DNA of 64,000 nucleotides from Pleurodeles waltl (GCF_031143425.1 NC_090445.1:1197996691-1198060690), one strand, 5' to 3'. Numbered from the stretch's first letter, positions 10,901 to 23,109 are shown. Numbers and translations: made by a program. The notes: a model not told the origin generated them from the sequence alone.

Positions 10901-11512
10901 AAATCACATAACTTGTCAACTCAAATATTACATAATAAATATCTTAGAATAGTGGCATACAATAAACAACATGAATTAAACTCGAGGAGAGAATCGTACG
11001 TCTTGCCAATTCGAGTGTTACCATGTAAAATACCAAGAAATGGTAGCACGCAATGAATATCAAAGTCAAATCATCCTTAATCGAATCGCGCGTCTTGCTG
11101 ATTCGTAAGACACTATGTAAATTTCAAGGAATAACAGCTCACAATAAATAACAAAATCAAAGTACAATGAAACGAATCACGCTTCTTTTGCCGATTCATA
11201 AGCCACCATGTAAATGTCAAGAAATGGTAGCGCGCAATGAACAACAAAGTTACATGCTCATGAAACGAGTTGTGCGTCTTGCCAATTCGTAAAACATCAT
11301 GTAAATGTCAAGAAATAGTAGCGCGCAATGGACAACAATGTTTAAACACCATAAAACGAATCGCGCGTCTTGCCGATTCTTTAGCCACCATGTAAATGTT
11401 CGAGAAATGGTAGCGCGCAATGAATAACAAAGTCAAACCTTTATTAAATAAATCGGGCGTCTTGCCTATTTGTAAACTACCATATAAATGTCAAGAAATG
11501 GTAGCGCGCAAG
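10901..11512. repeat. 91-bp minisatellite, about 7 units (unit A)
   Basis: Units start near 10901, 10991, 11083, 11174, 11267, 11358 and 11449, spaced 90-93 bp. Each has a GAATC(G)CGCGTCTTGCCGATTC-like block, then ACCATGTAAATGTCAAGAAATGG, then TAGCGCGCAATGAA; the last unit is cut short. The first unit is the most diverged. The block contains an imperfect GAATC...GATTC inverted repeat with CpG-rich GCGCG. Confidence 0.85.
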
Positions 11513-13226
11513 TCATCTGTTACTCCTTTAAGAATTTAAACCAAGAATATGAAAATTCTCAATAACTGTGTCGGGACAGTCCAACCACCATCTTACCACC
11601 TGGAACAATGATCACCAATGAAGGATTAGGGCAGAAGACTGGAAGATCCAAATAGGCTGCCTGGACAGGAGCTCAGGAAGAAGCTGCTGCCCTGCACCGG
11701 GACCTCTGAATAGTGAGCACTGGGAGTTGGGCTGGCTCTCTTTTATAGAGTCTTGGCCCAAACCAGAACCACGCCCAGGCATGTTGCAGGGAAAGTCTCG
11801 GGAAGGCCCTGGAAAGGGGCCACACCCTAACACACTCTGAAAACCTGCAGCAATACATTGCAAAGGAACAGTATTTGTAAGCATATTAAAAATAAGTTTT
11901 CAGGATTGAACTCTGCAATGCAAAAGGTTAAACCACAACATATCAGCACAATGCATAAATTACTTTGTTTTGAGAGTGCTGGGTTTTTGCATTTTTGTCA
12001 CCATTAGAGCGCGTACTGCTCTGGTGTTGACACCAACATTTATCTAGTGCTCAACTCACCCAGTATGAGATCCTATTGTTTTTGCAGGTCACATTACCTT
12101 AAATAGATGTCTGGTCCTGGACCGTGGGTGCCTCTTAACTAGCTCGCAGGAAGGTGAGCTGCATGACTGTCTCACCATTACAAACCACCTGGTTATGCTG
12201 TCCCCAACAGGAAGATCAACCGGCTCTTGATCACATAGCACTGAGGAAGCCCAACTCACCGCTGTGGGACACAGACACCAACTGGGAATCCAGAGTTGGT
12301 GACAGGTTTAGGATTTGAGGGGTAAGGAATGTGGGGGTGAGGAAAGTCCAGCTGTGACAAGTGTTGTATTCTCCATAAATGCAATGACTTAAACTTGTGC
12401 GGCACCATGATCCTGTCTACGAGGGACAAAGGTCAATATCCCAGAATCCAAGGACAGTACAGATGTAAAATCGAGCCCCAGCCAGGTACAGAATTGAGAA
12501 AATTTTACTTTACTGAAATAGCAGGACAGGTATGTCCTGGCTAAGTGCGGTGAGCAAAAGTATTTCATCTTAGCACATCAGATAACGTCACTACATTGAG
12601 AGTATTGATTAAAAGGGAGCTTTTTTTATATATGAATGAGAAACATTCCTGCCTTGCACTGATGACAATAATATTAGTGAACAAAGAGTAAAGCAAAGGG
12701 TCATATGTACCCTGTATGTGGGCTTGATTCTTACTGTGAATGGATCAAATGTTAAGTCTCTTAAATCAAAGATGTTTTGTACAATACACATGCTGAACTC
12801 ATGTATTTGAAGGTGCTCTAATATGTGATAATGAAGTAAAAGGAAACTCAGTGAAATAAAACATTTGCCCAGGATCACACAATTTTAGAACAGATTAGGG
12901 GTCAAAAGCACAAAAGTTAGAGTAGATGATTTACACCACTAGACCTGCAGGTAACATTTTTATGATTTTTCAATGCAGCTAAGGAAGCAAAGAGACTTCC
13001 TCAGTTTCAGCTGGGGGAAAAGTGGAGAGGGGGTGGGGTTCGTTTGAAGGCAAATCAAAACGGGCCTCTATGTAGCCAACATGCCCTTCAACTCGCCTAT
13101 GAAATTATAGTCATAAGCCCACTAGTTTGCTCATGACAAAATCATTTGTAGAAGTGCCCTTTCACTCCCCTAGGCTACTCTGATGCCACTGCTGTGACTC
13201 TCCAAAGGCCAATTTTTAAGAAGTAG
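11513..13226. other. No recognised gene (unit A)
   Basis: Non-coding. A few short frames occur (for example 11884-11612 minus) but none has a motif. The same sequence is at 23809-25521. Confidence 0.4.
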
Positions 13227-14150
13227 TGTAAGGAAATGCCTCCTTGGCATGGTTACCCCCGGACTTTTTGCCTTTGCGGATGCCATTTATAATTGAAAGT
13301 TTGCTGATGCTAAGTTATGATTTGAAAGTGTGCTTGGACCCTGCTAACCAGGCCCCAGCACCAGTGTTCTTTCCCTAAACTGTACTTTTGTCTCCACAAT
13401 TGGCACAACCCTGGCACTCAGGTAAGTCCTTTGTAACTGGTACCCCTGGTACCAAGGGCCCTGATGCCAGGGAAGGTCTCTAAGGGCTGCAGCATGTCTT
13501 ATGCCACCCTAGGGACCCCTCACTCAGCACATACACACTGCTTGCCAGCTTGTGTGTGCTGGTGGGGAGACAATGACTAAGTCGACATGGCACTCCCCTC
13601 AGAGTGCCATGTCAACCTCACACTGCCTGTGGCATAGGTAAGTCACCCCTCTAGCAGGCCTTACAGCCCTATGGCTGAGGGCACTATACCCCAGGTGAGG
13701 GCATAGATGCATGAGCACTATGCCCCTACAGTGCCTAAGCAAAACCTTAGACATTTTAAGTGCAGGGTAGCCATAAGAGTATATGGTCTGGGAGTCTGTC
13801 AAACACAAACTCCACAGCACCATAATGGCTACACTGAAAACTGGCAAGTTTGGTATCAGCACAATAAATGCACACAGATGCCCTCTAAAAACATACCCGA
13901 CTTCCAGTGTGGGCTGACTAGTTTTTGCCAACCTGCCACACACCAGACGTGTTGCGGGCCACAGGGGGAGAGTGCCTTTGTCACTCTGTGGCCAGGTACA
14001 AAGCCTGTACTGGGTGGAGGTGCTTCTCACATCCCCCTGCAAGAACTGTAACACCTGGTGGTGAGCCTCAAAGGCTCACCCCCCTTTGTTACAGCGCCAC
14101 AGGGCATCCCAGCTAGTGGAGATACCCGCTCCTCCGGCAACTGCCCCCAC
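13227..14150 (+). mobile_element. Gypsy-type LTR fragment, 5' part (unit A)
   Basis: Starts TGTAAGGAAATGCCTCC. From about 13818 to 14150 it is clearly homologous to 36638-37005, which lies downstream of the gypsy integrase, including GGCTACACTGAAAA(C/A)TGG, GTACTGGGTGGAGGTGCTTC and GTGGAGAT(A/G)CC. The match ends at CCCCAC. The fragment therefore supplies the 5' part of the same long LTR whose 3' part is at 36638-38614. No internal coding region is attached. Open frames here on both strands are incidental. Confidence 0.6.
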
Positions 14151-15450
14151 AGGTGCTTCCGGGGAGCATATCTAACATCACCACACAGCACCAAATGGCC
14201 AGGCTACGGGCAACATCAAGGGATAAAAAAGGAGAGAGAAAAAGAACACTAAGAGTATTCAGGACCCAACCTCTAACTGTCAAAATAACGCACAATCTGT
14301 GAATCCAGAAAAGATTCTCATTGTAAAACAACTTCTTGCGCGCACTGCTTAAACTGGGACATGGGTCTCCACTAATTACTTTGTATGTGGAGCTGGGTTT
14401 ATGGCCGGTCCGATAGTTTCTATATTTCCATACAGGATTTGCCTAAATGGAAACCATCTATCCAAGGTGTACTTACAATGTGCTGTTAAGTATTAACCCT
14501 AAAGAGCACAAAAGTCCGTAGCTTGGGTTTGTGGGACTGGGCCTTGGGGGGTGGGAAGTAATGTAAGCAAAGTGCTCAGCAATTTATGTCTGAATCATCT
14601 ACGGCAAGACGCAAGTTAAATTAATTTGCAGAGCAATAGCATTTCAGCCTTCAAGGATGTCTGGCAAATGAAACCCACCATTATAAGTAGCAGTGCAAGT
14701 CTCATCATCGCCATTTATTTTGTGCATTACAATCAATGCCAAGTGCCTTATTTGGACATGTTTTACCCCGACATGAAGCATACGCTTTAAATAAAATGTA
14801 TATTTGTGACCTACTGAACCAGACTCTACCGTTCTAGTTGGGCTGTATATCTTTCCCCGTTTTGTCAAGTGCACACAATAGTGTGGTAGGGAGACAATAC
14901 TGCATTTCATGTTTTTTTGCACAAAAACAACAGACCTCGGATGGTTCTGGCTTCTTACATTGTTTAAGAACAAAACAGTAAGATCTTATATATATATAGA
15001 CTGCTTGGCTCATTCCGAGTAGAAAGCAAGAATGAGCCTCTGCCCATTATTTGTAATCCACTATTAGAGTACCTTTTAGATTACACATGTATGGCTTGGA
15101 CTGCACATTGAGGAAACAGAACGATTTCCCATCAAATGCCTGTACTGAGTAATATTATTACTTCATTTTTTCTCTTTCTTACTCATTGTCGAATGTATGC
15201 GGAGGCATGAAAAGAACAGATTTGATATGTTTTATTCCTGTTATTTGGAAACTGGAGTTTCTTATAGTAGTTTTAGAACATTTTTTTTAACATTGCCTCA
15301 ATTTGAACGTTTGTGTACCGATTTCATTATGTTATGTTATGGCATTTAGCTGAATCAATAACATTGTTACCAGCCTCTGCCCTCATCAGTCATACCCCCC
15401 CTCCCCCCTCCTTTGCCACCTAGAGAAAGGCAGGTTATGTGGTCAAGATG
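14151..15450. other. No recognised gene (unit A)
   Basis: Non-coding. At about 14986 it lacks roughly 84 bp present in unit B (27283-27367). Confidence 0.4.
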
Positions 15451-15803
15451 TACAAGTTAGTTACCTTCGGTAACAATATATCTGGTAGAGACATTCTAGT
15501 TGCAGATACCTTACCTTAGATAGAAGTTTCCTCCAGGCGTCAGAATGGATTCAGATTATTTTTTTTTTTTCTTCGAGCAATACCCTTGTGTGTCGGTCGA
15601 CTCCGCGGGCATCGTAGTAGCCGTGATGATGTTGGGAGTAGTACATAGACGCTGCCTCAGTGCAGTGATGTCGGTTTGTTTACACGACTTTCCACGCCAA
15701 AGTGCAGAGCCGCGAAGATTGGTGCGCCAGAGCTAAGGCCCTGAATGGGGAAGCACTGTTCCTAGAAATCAGTTCACAAGTGGGGAGGATGGGTGGGACA
15801 GTA

Positions 15804-15902
15804 AGGAATCTGCAACTAGAATATGTCTCTACTAGATATATTCTTATCCAAAGTTAGTAACTTGTACATTTGACAGAGACTTTTAGTTGAAGATTCCTTA
15901 CC
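15804..15902. repeat. DIRS internal complementary region, copy A
   Basis: The first half (GGAATCTGCAACTAGAATAT...) is the inverted complement of the left terminus at 15451-15510; the second half (TTTAGTTGAAGATTCCTTACC) is the inverted complement of the right terminus at 20682-20720. This arrangement is the DIRS hallmark thought to template circle closure. Confidence 0.75.
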
Positions 15903-15955
15903 TCCGAATAGACACCCAAGCAATGCTATCCTCGGAGATGGGCTGAGAACCAAGA

Positions 15956-16989
15956 TCAGACTAGAAAGTCCTGCAGGACCGAACGACCAAAGTAGCCATC
16001 CAGAAGGGCCTGACTGTTCAGGTAGTAATGTTTAGTAAATGTGTGCAAGGATGCCCACGTAACTGCCTGGCAAATATCCAGGACAGGAACTCCATGTGCT
16101 AACGCAGTGGGAACAGCAGTCACACTGGTGGAATGAGTGCGCAAGCCCTCAGGGGGTTGCTTCTTGGTCAAAGAGTAGCACATTTTGCTGCAAAGAAGTA
16201 CCCATCGAGCGATGGTATGTTTTTTGTACTGCCTTCCCTTTCTTTGCACCCACATATCCAACAAAGAGTTTATCATCCAACTGGAAATCTTTAGTACAAT
16301 TGAGACAGAACGCCAACGCTCTTTTTGGGTCCAGGCGGCAGACACACTCCTCCTCATGAGAAGGATGTGGAGGTGCGTAAAAAGTAGGCAAGGTGATGGA
16401 CTGGCCTTTATGAAAAGGTGTGACGACCTTGGGAAGGAAGGCTTATTGCATAACACCACTTTGTCAGGGTGCACAGACAAGCATGGGGGCTTTGAAGAAA
16501 GCCTGAAGCTAGCTCACTCTGTAAACAGAAGTGATGGCAACAAGGAAAACAGTCTTGAAAGTAAGGCAGTGTAATGTACAATTGTGAATCAGCTCAAAGG
16601 AAGTACACATTAAGAAAGTAAGTACAAGGTTGAGGTCCCACTGAGGCATGACAAATGGAGTGGGAGGAAACAAACGGGTGGGACCCTTAAGGAATCGACT
16701 GACAATAGGAGACTTAAAGAGTGAAGGCTGATCAGGCACCTAAGAAAGGCGAAAGAGCCTATAAATAATCTTTAAGGGTGCCCAAAGCAGAGCCCTGCTG
16801 GGCTAAAGAAAGAATGAACAAAAGAAACTCAGAAAGAGGAGCCAAGAGGGGGTGGTCAACAGATTTGTTGGTACACCATGCCACAAATTTATGCCAATGA
16901 CAGGCGTATACTGTTTTGGTGGAGGGACACCTGGCTGCTAAGATAGCATCACAGACTTTGGGTGGAAGGTCAAAGCTGTCAACTGCCAC
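15956..16989 (-). pseudogene. DIRS family 1 tyrosine recombinase remnant (copy A)
   Basis: Three shifted frames. 16989-16759 holds the N-terminal core-binding part (RCPSTKTVYACHWHKFVAWC). 16739-16509 holds the segment before the first catalytic Arg (VAITSVYRVS, where relatives have LRRVSE). 16480-15956 holds the C-terminal catalytic part: HSTS where the His-x-x-Arg box should be (Arg changed to Ser), then AVTWASLHTFTKHYY with the nucleophile Tyr. The enzyme inserts the DIRS circle by strand exchange. Besides the frameshifts, the lost HxxR arginine would inactivate it. Copy C keeps HSTR, so the loss is specific to A/B. Confidence 0.75.
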
Positions 16990-17116
16990 TGCTTAATCTC
17001 CGAGCATGAAGTTGGAGATTGGACAGGTTTGGATGGAGAACTGTCCCCTGCTGCTGCGACAGAAGATCCTCCCGAAGAGGCAGTTTGAGTGAAGGATCGG
17101 TGGCCATGCTCAATAG

Positions 17117-17121
17117 CTCTG
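17117..17121. repeat. 5-bp target duplication, left (CTCTG)
   Basis: CTCTG directly before the 410-bp insertion, repeated at 17532-17536. Copy C has a single CTCTG at 45885-45889 followed by GATACCATAC, the empty site. Confidence 0.8.
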
Positions 17122-17531
17122 TGTTAGAGATGGGGTCTTTGGTTGGCAGTCAGGTTACCCCCCTGTCCAAGCAAGGACCCTCACTCTAGTCAGGGTAAAA
17201 GAGAATCACCTTCAGCTAACCCCCGCTCACCCCCTTGGTAGCTTGGCACGAGCAGTAGGCTTAACTTCAGAGTGCTAGGTGTAAAGTATTTGTACCAACA
17301 CACACAGTAATTCAATGAAAAAACTACTAGGGACTTACCAGTAAACCAAACATGCCAATCATGGATGAACCAATTGCATACACATTTGGTATAGGAGCAC
17401 TTGCACTTTAGCACTGGTTAGCAGTAATAAAGTGCCCAGAGTAACAAAAACAGAGTCCAGCACACATCAACAACCTGGGAAACAAAGGCAAAAAGTTAAG
17501 GGAGACCACGCCAAGGATGAAAAGTCTAATA
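17122..17531. mobile_element. Nested 410-bp LTR-like insertion (copy A)
   Basis: Begins TGTTAGA and ends TCTAATA, a 7-bp terminal inverted repeat with one mismatch, and is flanked by a 5-bp CTCTG duplication. Short inverted TG ends plus a 5-bp duplication fit a solo LTR or small LTR-derived element. It contains no ORF of interest. It is absent from family-1 copy C and present at the same site in unit B (29503-29912), so it inserted before the 12.3-kb duplication. Confidence 0.75.
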
Positions 17532-19255
17532 CTCTGGATACCATACTCTCCGTGCCCAGTCTGGAGCCACCAAGATAACTTGGGCCTGGTCGTTCCTGAC
17601 CTTCTTGAGAACTCTAGGCAGAAGTGGTATTGGCGGAAAGGAGGCCAGAGTTCCACTCAAGACGAAAAGCGCCTGAGACAGTGCCGCCTTGGAAACTCCA
17701 ACACGCAAAACAGCTGACATTGCGTGTCCTATGCGGAGGCAAACAGATCTAACCAAAGCTCTCACTGCTGAAAGAGACCTTGCACCACCTCCAGATGGAG
17801 ATGCCATTCCTGATCGGCTGTGCATCGACGGCTGAGTTTCTCTGCTCTGGCGTTCAGGGAGCCTGTCAGATGTTGAATCACCAGGGTAATGTCCTGATGT
17901 GCCAGCCATTCCCGGGAGGCGCAGTGCCTCCAGACAAAGGGTCCAGGACCCTACTCCACCCCTTTTGTTGGAGTATCACATGGTGGTAGTGTTGTCTGTG
18001 AACACTTGCACTACTTTCCCTTTGAAAGAGGGAAGAAATGCTTTCAACTCAAGCCTGATCGCCCAGAGCTCCATAAGATGGATATAGAGCCCAGACTCCG
18101 CCAGAGACCAGAGGCCTCTCCTATGTGGCCGCCCAATCCCAGAAGTGACACATCCATCGCTATGGATAGATCTGGATGGGGAAGGGAGAGGGATCTGCCG
18201 TTGACCCAATGCAGAGTCGAAAGCCACCACAGCAGGTCTTTCGCAGTCCCCTCCGAGATCTGGACCATATCAGAGAGATTTCCCTGATGCTGCGCCCACT
18301 GGAACTTCAAGTCCCACTGCAGAGCCCACATATGTCATCTGGCATGTGTCACTAGCAGGATGCAGGAGGCCATGAGGTCCAGCAGCCTCAGAGTCAGTCT
18401 CACTGAAACCCAAGACAGAGGCTGAAAGATCGGAATCATAGTCTGAATATCTTGGACTCGCTTTTCGTGAGGATAGGTCCGAAACTGCACTGTGCCCAGA
18501 ACAGCTCCGATGAAAAGGAGCATCTGATAGGGAGCCAGGTGTGACTTCCGCTCATTTATAGTAAACCCCAGCGTGTGGAGGAGCTTCGCCATAGTCTGAA
18601 GGGGGGAGATGACTTTTGGGGGTGAGTCCGCCTTCAACACCCAGTCGAAGTAAGGGAAGACTGAAACCCCCAACCTGCTGAAACCACTTTCGTGAACACC
18701 CGAGGGGCATTGGTAAGGCCGAAGGGGGGCAAGGTAAATTGAAAGTGCTTGTGATCTACAATGAACCCACGAATTGTAAGTAACGTCTGTGGGCAGGCAG
18801 GATGGGAATATGGAAATAAGCGTCCTGCAAGTCTAACACTACCATCCAGTCTCCTAGGTCCAAGGCAGACAGGACCTGAGCCAGGGTGAGCATTTTGAAT
18901 TTCTCCTTCTTGAGGAAGAGATTGAGGTCCAGAAAGTCTAGTATACGACGTAAGCCCTTGTCTTTTTTGGGTACCAGAAAGTAGCGGGAATAACATCACA
19001 GACCTACTTCTGGTGCAGGGACCCTCTCTATGGCTCCCTTGGCCAAGAGAGCCACAACTTCCAGGCAGAGAAGTGCCAAATGATCCTCCGGAATACGGCT
19101 GACTGATGGAGGCATGGCTGGTGGAGCAGATTCAAAGGGGCGGGAGGGAGGAGCCCCTTTGAACGATCTGCAAAACCCACCTGTCCGTAGTGATGGCTTC
19201 CCAGTGGGGCAGGTGATGGAGAAACCTGCCGCCAACTGGACCGGAGTGAGGGCAC
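17532..19255 (-). pseudogene. DIRS family 1 RT-RNase H-methyltransferase-like remnant (copy A)
   Basis: Pieces in several frames. 19255-19028 and 18999-18634 hold the pre-RT and RT fingers (AITTDRWVLQIVQ, then further on PFGLTNAPRVFTK). 18673-18335 begins VFPYFDWVLKADSPP, where relatives have PYLDDWL: the catalytic YLDD is lost. 18331-18044 and 18230-17976 cover RNase H (LSIAMDVS for the usual TTDAS, and FTDNTTTM). 17909-17526 ends in ILVAPDWARRVWYPE, the methyltransferase-like segment that follows RNase H in DIRS elements. The 410-bp insertion separates this from the recombinase. Copy C still has PYLDD, so A/B decayed independently. Confidence 0.75.
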
Positions 19256-20591
19256 GGACTAGGAGGGTTTGGAGGCTGCAGCAGGGGCAGGAGTCGACTG
19301 GTCAGACCTCTGGTTTCCTGTCCCAAGCCCACGTGGGATTCCACATCCCTTTCCACGCAGAGGCTGAACAGCATGGGTGGAACCGTGGCTGGAATAGGGA
19401 TGCAACAGGGAGCCCCTTCCATGGCCATGAAAGGGGTGAAAGTCATACGGGTGGGGGGGCAGTGAAAAGGCCAAGGGACCAAGCCGTAGCCCGGGAGTCC
19501 TTGAACCTGTCCAAAGAGAAGTCTACCTTGTCTCCAGAGACTGGAGACATCAAAGGGCATGTCCATAAGAGTCTGTTGGACATCCACTGAAACACCAGAT
19601 GTACATAACCAGGCATTAAGCTTCAAGGCGACAGTCATTGCAACCTATCTACCTAGAGAGTCGGTCGTGTCCAGCCCACATCGGATAGTGAACTTGGCCG
19701 CATCTCTCCCATCAGTGACAGCTTGGGAGACAATAGCACGGGCCTCCTCTGGTATCAGCGGCTGAACTTGAGCAACCGTATCCCACAGAGTAGGTATAGC
19801 AGTCCAAAAGGCATGCGGTGTTCACGGACTCTGTTCACAGGAGCCCCTGGGATGGGTCTGGACCAAGTACCCAAAAGGATATCAGTGAGGGCTTCATTGA
19901 ATGGAAGAAGTGGCTCAGATGTTGAAGCCCTTGGTTGAAGCACCTCCGTCAGGAGATATGACCTGACCTGAACAGTAGGCAGCTCAAGGCAGAGGACCTC
20001 AGCCATCCTACTGACCACAATGGAATATGTTGCTCCCTCCGCCGACAGCATGCCAGTGTCTGGAGAGGTATCCAGACCACTGGCCTTGCCAAACTCCTGT
20101 GCCAAGTCCAAGTTAGAGTCATCCTGGTATTCATAAGTTTCCAGGGACCCTTCCAATCCATCCTCAAATTCATACTCATAAGAAAAAAGGTCAGAATCCA
20201 ACCTGGGGTGAATAGGCCCCATCAAAGGAGGCGACTCCAGTCCGACTCAGTCGTCGGGGATGAGGATCGGGGCGGCGTTGATGGTGGGCATCACTGACGG
20301 GAGCATCGACAGTCAAACCGGCACCGGAGAAGGTCACAATGGTACAGCCGGCGCCAGTGCAGATCCGAGAGTGGATCCGGAGGGGCCCTCGGTGGCCGGA
20401 GCCGCTGGCACAGAACCCAAAAGGCCCCCGACGGAACCAATTGGCCCCGAAGGCATCGTATCTGGGTCGGTCTGCCCAAAAATGAGGCGCATGGCCTCAT
20501 AAAACTCTTTAATTTGCAAGAGGTCGCCTCGGCTCCTGGAAACTCGGGGAAGCGTGGAGCGGCGTCTATGTAGTACTCCTGACGTCATCAT
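19132..20591 (-). pseudogene. DIRS family 1 gag remnant (copy A)
   Basis: Frames 20591-20334, 20225-19755 and 19638-19132. The middle part is acidic (SYEYEFEDGLEGSLETYEY...). The last part has NAWLCTSGVSVDVQQTLMDM, which aligns with HAWLRTSGFKPEIQQAVLNM of the family-2 gag at 43103-45142 and marks the conserved C-terminal half. The cysteine-rich N-terminus seen in copy C (47630-47770) is deleted. Gag binds element RNA. No single frame spans the gene. Confidence 0.7.
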
Positions 20592-20720
20592 GGTGATGAG
20601 ACGCCTGTGGAGTCGACTGACGCCAGCTACCGACGTGCAAGGGTATTGCTCGAACAGTCTGACATCTGGGTGAAAATTTTAAGGTAAGGAATCTGCAACT
20701 AGAAGTCTCCATCAGATACA

Positions 20721-21690
20721 CTTGGCTCAGCAACCCCAGCCCCAGAACCCTGAAAGTACTAGATCAACTGCAACATGAGTTTTCTATTTCTATACTTGGC
20801 TTCAGGTTAAATGGCATTGAGGCACAGCTCCACTTACTGACATGCCAGCCACTATTACATCACAGAGTTCTTCTGAACTTCCCCAGCAAAGTTATTGGGT
20901 TTCCCCAAATAGCTGGCACCAAGGATGTCCAGTCTAATTTAGTTGCTCATATCACAAACATAAGAGCTGGAAAACACAAGAATGTTCTGCATCGACCATG
21001 CACAACCAGCTGCCATTGTGTTTAGGCTTGATAGCATTCCTCACTTTTATGGCAAAGGCTTTGGCTAAGGGCTGCGAGACTGTCCCATCCCCACACTTCA
21101 AATCACTCGCCGCATTCAGGGCTCACGTCATCAACATAAGTTTCTGAGACAATGCAAACTGATATCTCTCCCGCCACCCCCCAAAATCCTACCATCCTCT
21201 TCCCCCATCCTGAAAGTATACCAGATCTATCACTGTATAAAGTTGACTATCTATGCAGTGCCCAATGTAGAGAGGAATTATGCAGATAGTTAACTGCAAC
21301 CCTTATTGGTTTACAGGGGTAAAAATGACAACCCCAAAAGCTTTTTTTTGGTAGTGTGGGTAAGAATTTATTTAGGCTTATCAGAGGCTAGTGCTAGACA
21401 TTTGTTGAACACACAGTCAATAAATGAGCACACTTAAGAAGTAACTCAAGACAATTGTTTAGAAAAATAGTTACTTTGTTGTATTATTTATAAACATCAG
21501 AACATTTGCAGAAGAATACTGTAGCAGTTCTTAGAACGATTTGCAAGTAACATTTATTGTAGATGAATGCATTTTTACACAGAATGACTTTTAAAAGTCC
21601 TATGGTTGCATGGATGTTCTTACTCTCAGTTCCCAGGGATCCTCTTAAGGTAGTCAGGTGCTAGGCGTGCAAAGTTATTGACAAATCATC
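20721..21690. other. No recognised gene (unit A)
   Basis: Non-coding, AT-rich; identical apart from scattered changes to 33101-34070. Confidence 0.4.
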
Positions 21691-22038
21691 AGTTTAAGTT
21701 TACCTGCCCCAAGAGCGTCCCGGTACAGTAATGTTGGTCGTGTCAGGTTCCTGCGCACTTGGCGACGAGGGGGGGCCACCTGGAAAAAGAATGCAAGGAG
21801 GGACTTTGGGACTCACCTGGGAGCTCCCAAGAGGGGGTTTGGTCAGTGGATGTTCGGAGAGTAGGGCACTGTTGGAAGTCGTGGACCAAGGCCAGGGTGC
21901 TTGGGTGCAGGGGATTCTTAGTGGTGGTGCTCCTGGGTCAAGGAGCACACAGTTCTTTGGGGGACCTGTAGTAGGAGAGACAAGGCAACTGAATGTCTGT
22001 GAAGGTTGTCCTCTGCGATGCAGACATCCCTTGCAGGC
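21691..22038. repeat. Repeat fragment at the duplication junction
   Basis: The same sequence in unit B (34071-34418) continues without a break into 34419-34740, so the version here is the truncated one. It stops at TTGCAGGC, where unit B begins. No coding evidence. Confidence 0.55.
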
Positions 22039-22039
22039 G

Positions 22040-23109
22040 GTGGGGGTGTGATCTCTCTGCCCTAAAGGACGGGCCACGGCTGCACTTGACTGACGACAAG
22101 GTGATAGAGAAAATGACAAAGACTTGATGGTTAGGCCTATTGCTTGAGTCCACAGCTTAAAGCAACTCTTGACGATGAGACTTCTGATGACGTAGATTTT
22201 CCTGCAGGGTGACTGCCTCCTCCAATATCTGTTCTCTTCACCCCTACACATAATCAGGTAACCATAGCGCCCTAAAGGAGTTGTCCTACATCCCCCTTTG
22301 TCCTACAAGCCTGAGGACCCCAGGACTAGTACAAGCGCACACAGTGCCACTCCAAAGTTTCCCTATTCTCCAGTGAAGAGACAGTTTATAAGTCACAAAT
22401 GGCCCATGCCCATCCAGGTGCTGCTCACATTTGCAGTCATGTGACGCAAGAGGGGGTTATCCTCTGGGCTCCTCTAATGCTATAAACCAGAGCCAGTGAT
22501 GCCTTAGTAACATTAGGTAAGAACCCCTGTGCTCAGTGATCACAAAGGAAATAGTGACAACCGCTAACTGTTCAGTAGCGTTGTTTCTACTGAACTCCTA
22601 AACCCAACTATCAGAGTCACCAGATCCTCGGGGTCTGTGCACACGTCCACCACTGAACAGCTCCAAGACTCTGATAGATAAATCACAGAGACTGAGAGAG
22701 TTCAAGAGGGGAAGAGGGGATTAGGAAGGGAACAGGTGGGAAGGAGACCTGTAGTAAGAAAAAGGTTAGAACACACAATATGAAAATTATATCTCCTGAA
22801 ATCAATACTAGACTATGATTCTAAGCCTAGTCACTATGAAAACATGAACAATCTAAGAGTTAAGTTTAAAATTACTAAGTTTCAAGATGGCCGGATACCT
22901 GTAGGGGAATCAAGATGAATTAACTGAAAACTTTCTTATTCAAGTACTTTCCTTTACATGAGAATCAGAAAAAACATTCTGACTAAATTTTAAACCAGTC
23001 ATATAAATCCTGTTTTGAGAATATATACTAGGACCATACAATTTTGCATCTAGAAATTCTGGCCTTCTGTGTACTCTTAAAATGTTTCAATACAAATTGT
23101 GCATATTAC

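Larger units (their letters stand above)
15451..20720 (-). mobile_element. DIRS family 1, copy A (decayed)
   Basis: Minus-strand DIRS-like element. The left terminus (15451-15500) and right terminus (20682-20720, GGTAAGGAATCTGCAACTAG) are both mirrored in an internal complementary region at 15804-15902. Gene order on the minus strand is gag, RT-RNase H-methyltransferase-like, tyrosine recombinase. Compared with copy C, it lacks about 0.5 kb of gag N-terminus near 20515-20560 and carries a 410-bp insertion at 17122-17531. All frames are broken. Confidence 0.8.
9749..22038 (+). repeat. Large tandem duplication, unit A (12,290 bp)
   Basis: Unit A begins GGTGGGGGTGTGATCTCTCT and ends TTGCAGGC; unit B follows directly and begins with the same sequence. 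The offset between units is 12,290 at the left, 12,295-12,296 around 11-14 kb and 12,380-12,381 after 15 kb, because of length changes at two TA-rich sites. All features inside are shared, including a nested insertion and most disabling mutations, so they predate the duplication. Only scattered substitutions separate the units. Confidence 0.9.

Noticed and set aside
10901..11512. Regularly spaced repeats, considered as a CRISPR-like array
   Set aside because: The whole 91-bp unit is conserved including the spacers, there are no cas genes, and the context is vertebrate.
11612..11884. 90-codon minus-strand frame, also at 23908-24180
   Set aside because: No recognisable motif, repeat context, and conservation explained by the recent duplication.
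13599..14054. Overlapping open frames on both strands (about 151 and 114 codons), repeated at 25894-26349
   Set aside because: They lie inside the LTR-like repeat, show no domain, and are conserved between units only because the whole unit is duplicated.
14644..14973. 109-codon minus-strand frame
   Set aside because: No motif; non-coding repeat DNA; the partner in unit B differs by a codon-length deletion with no sign of selection.
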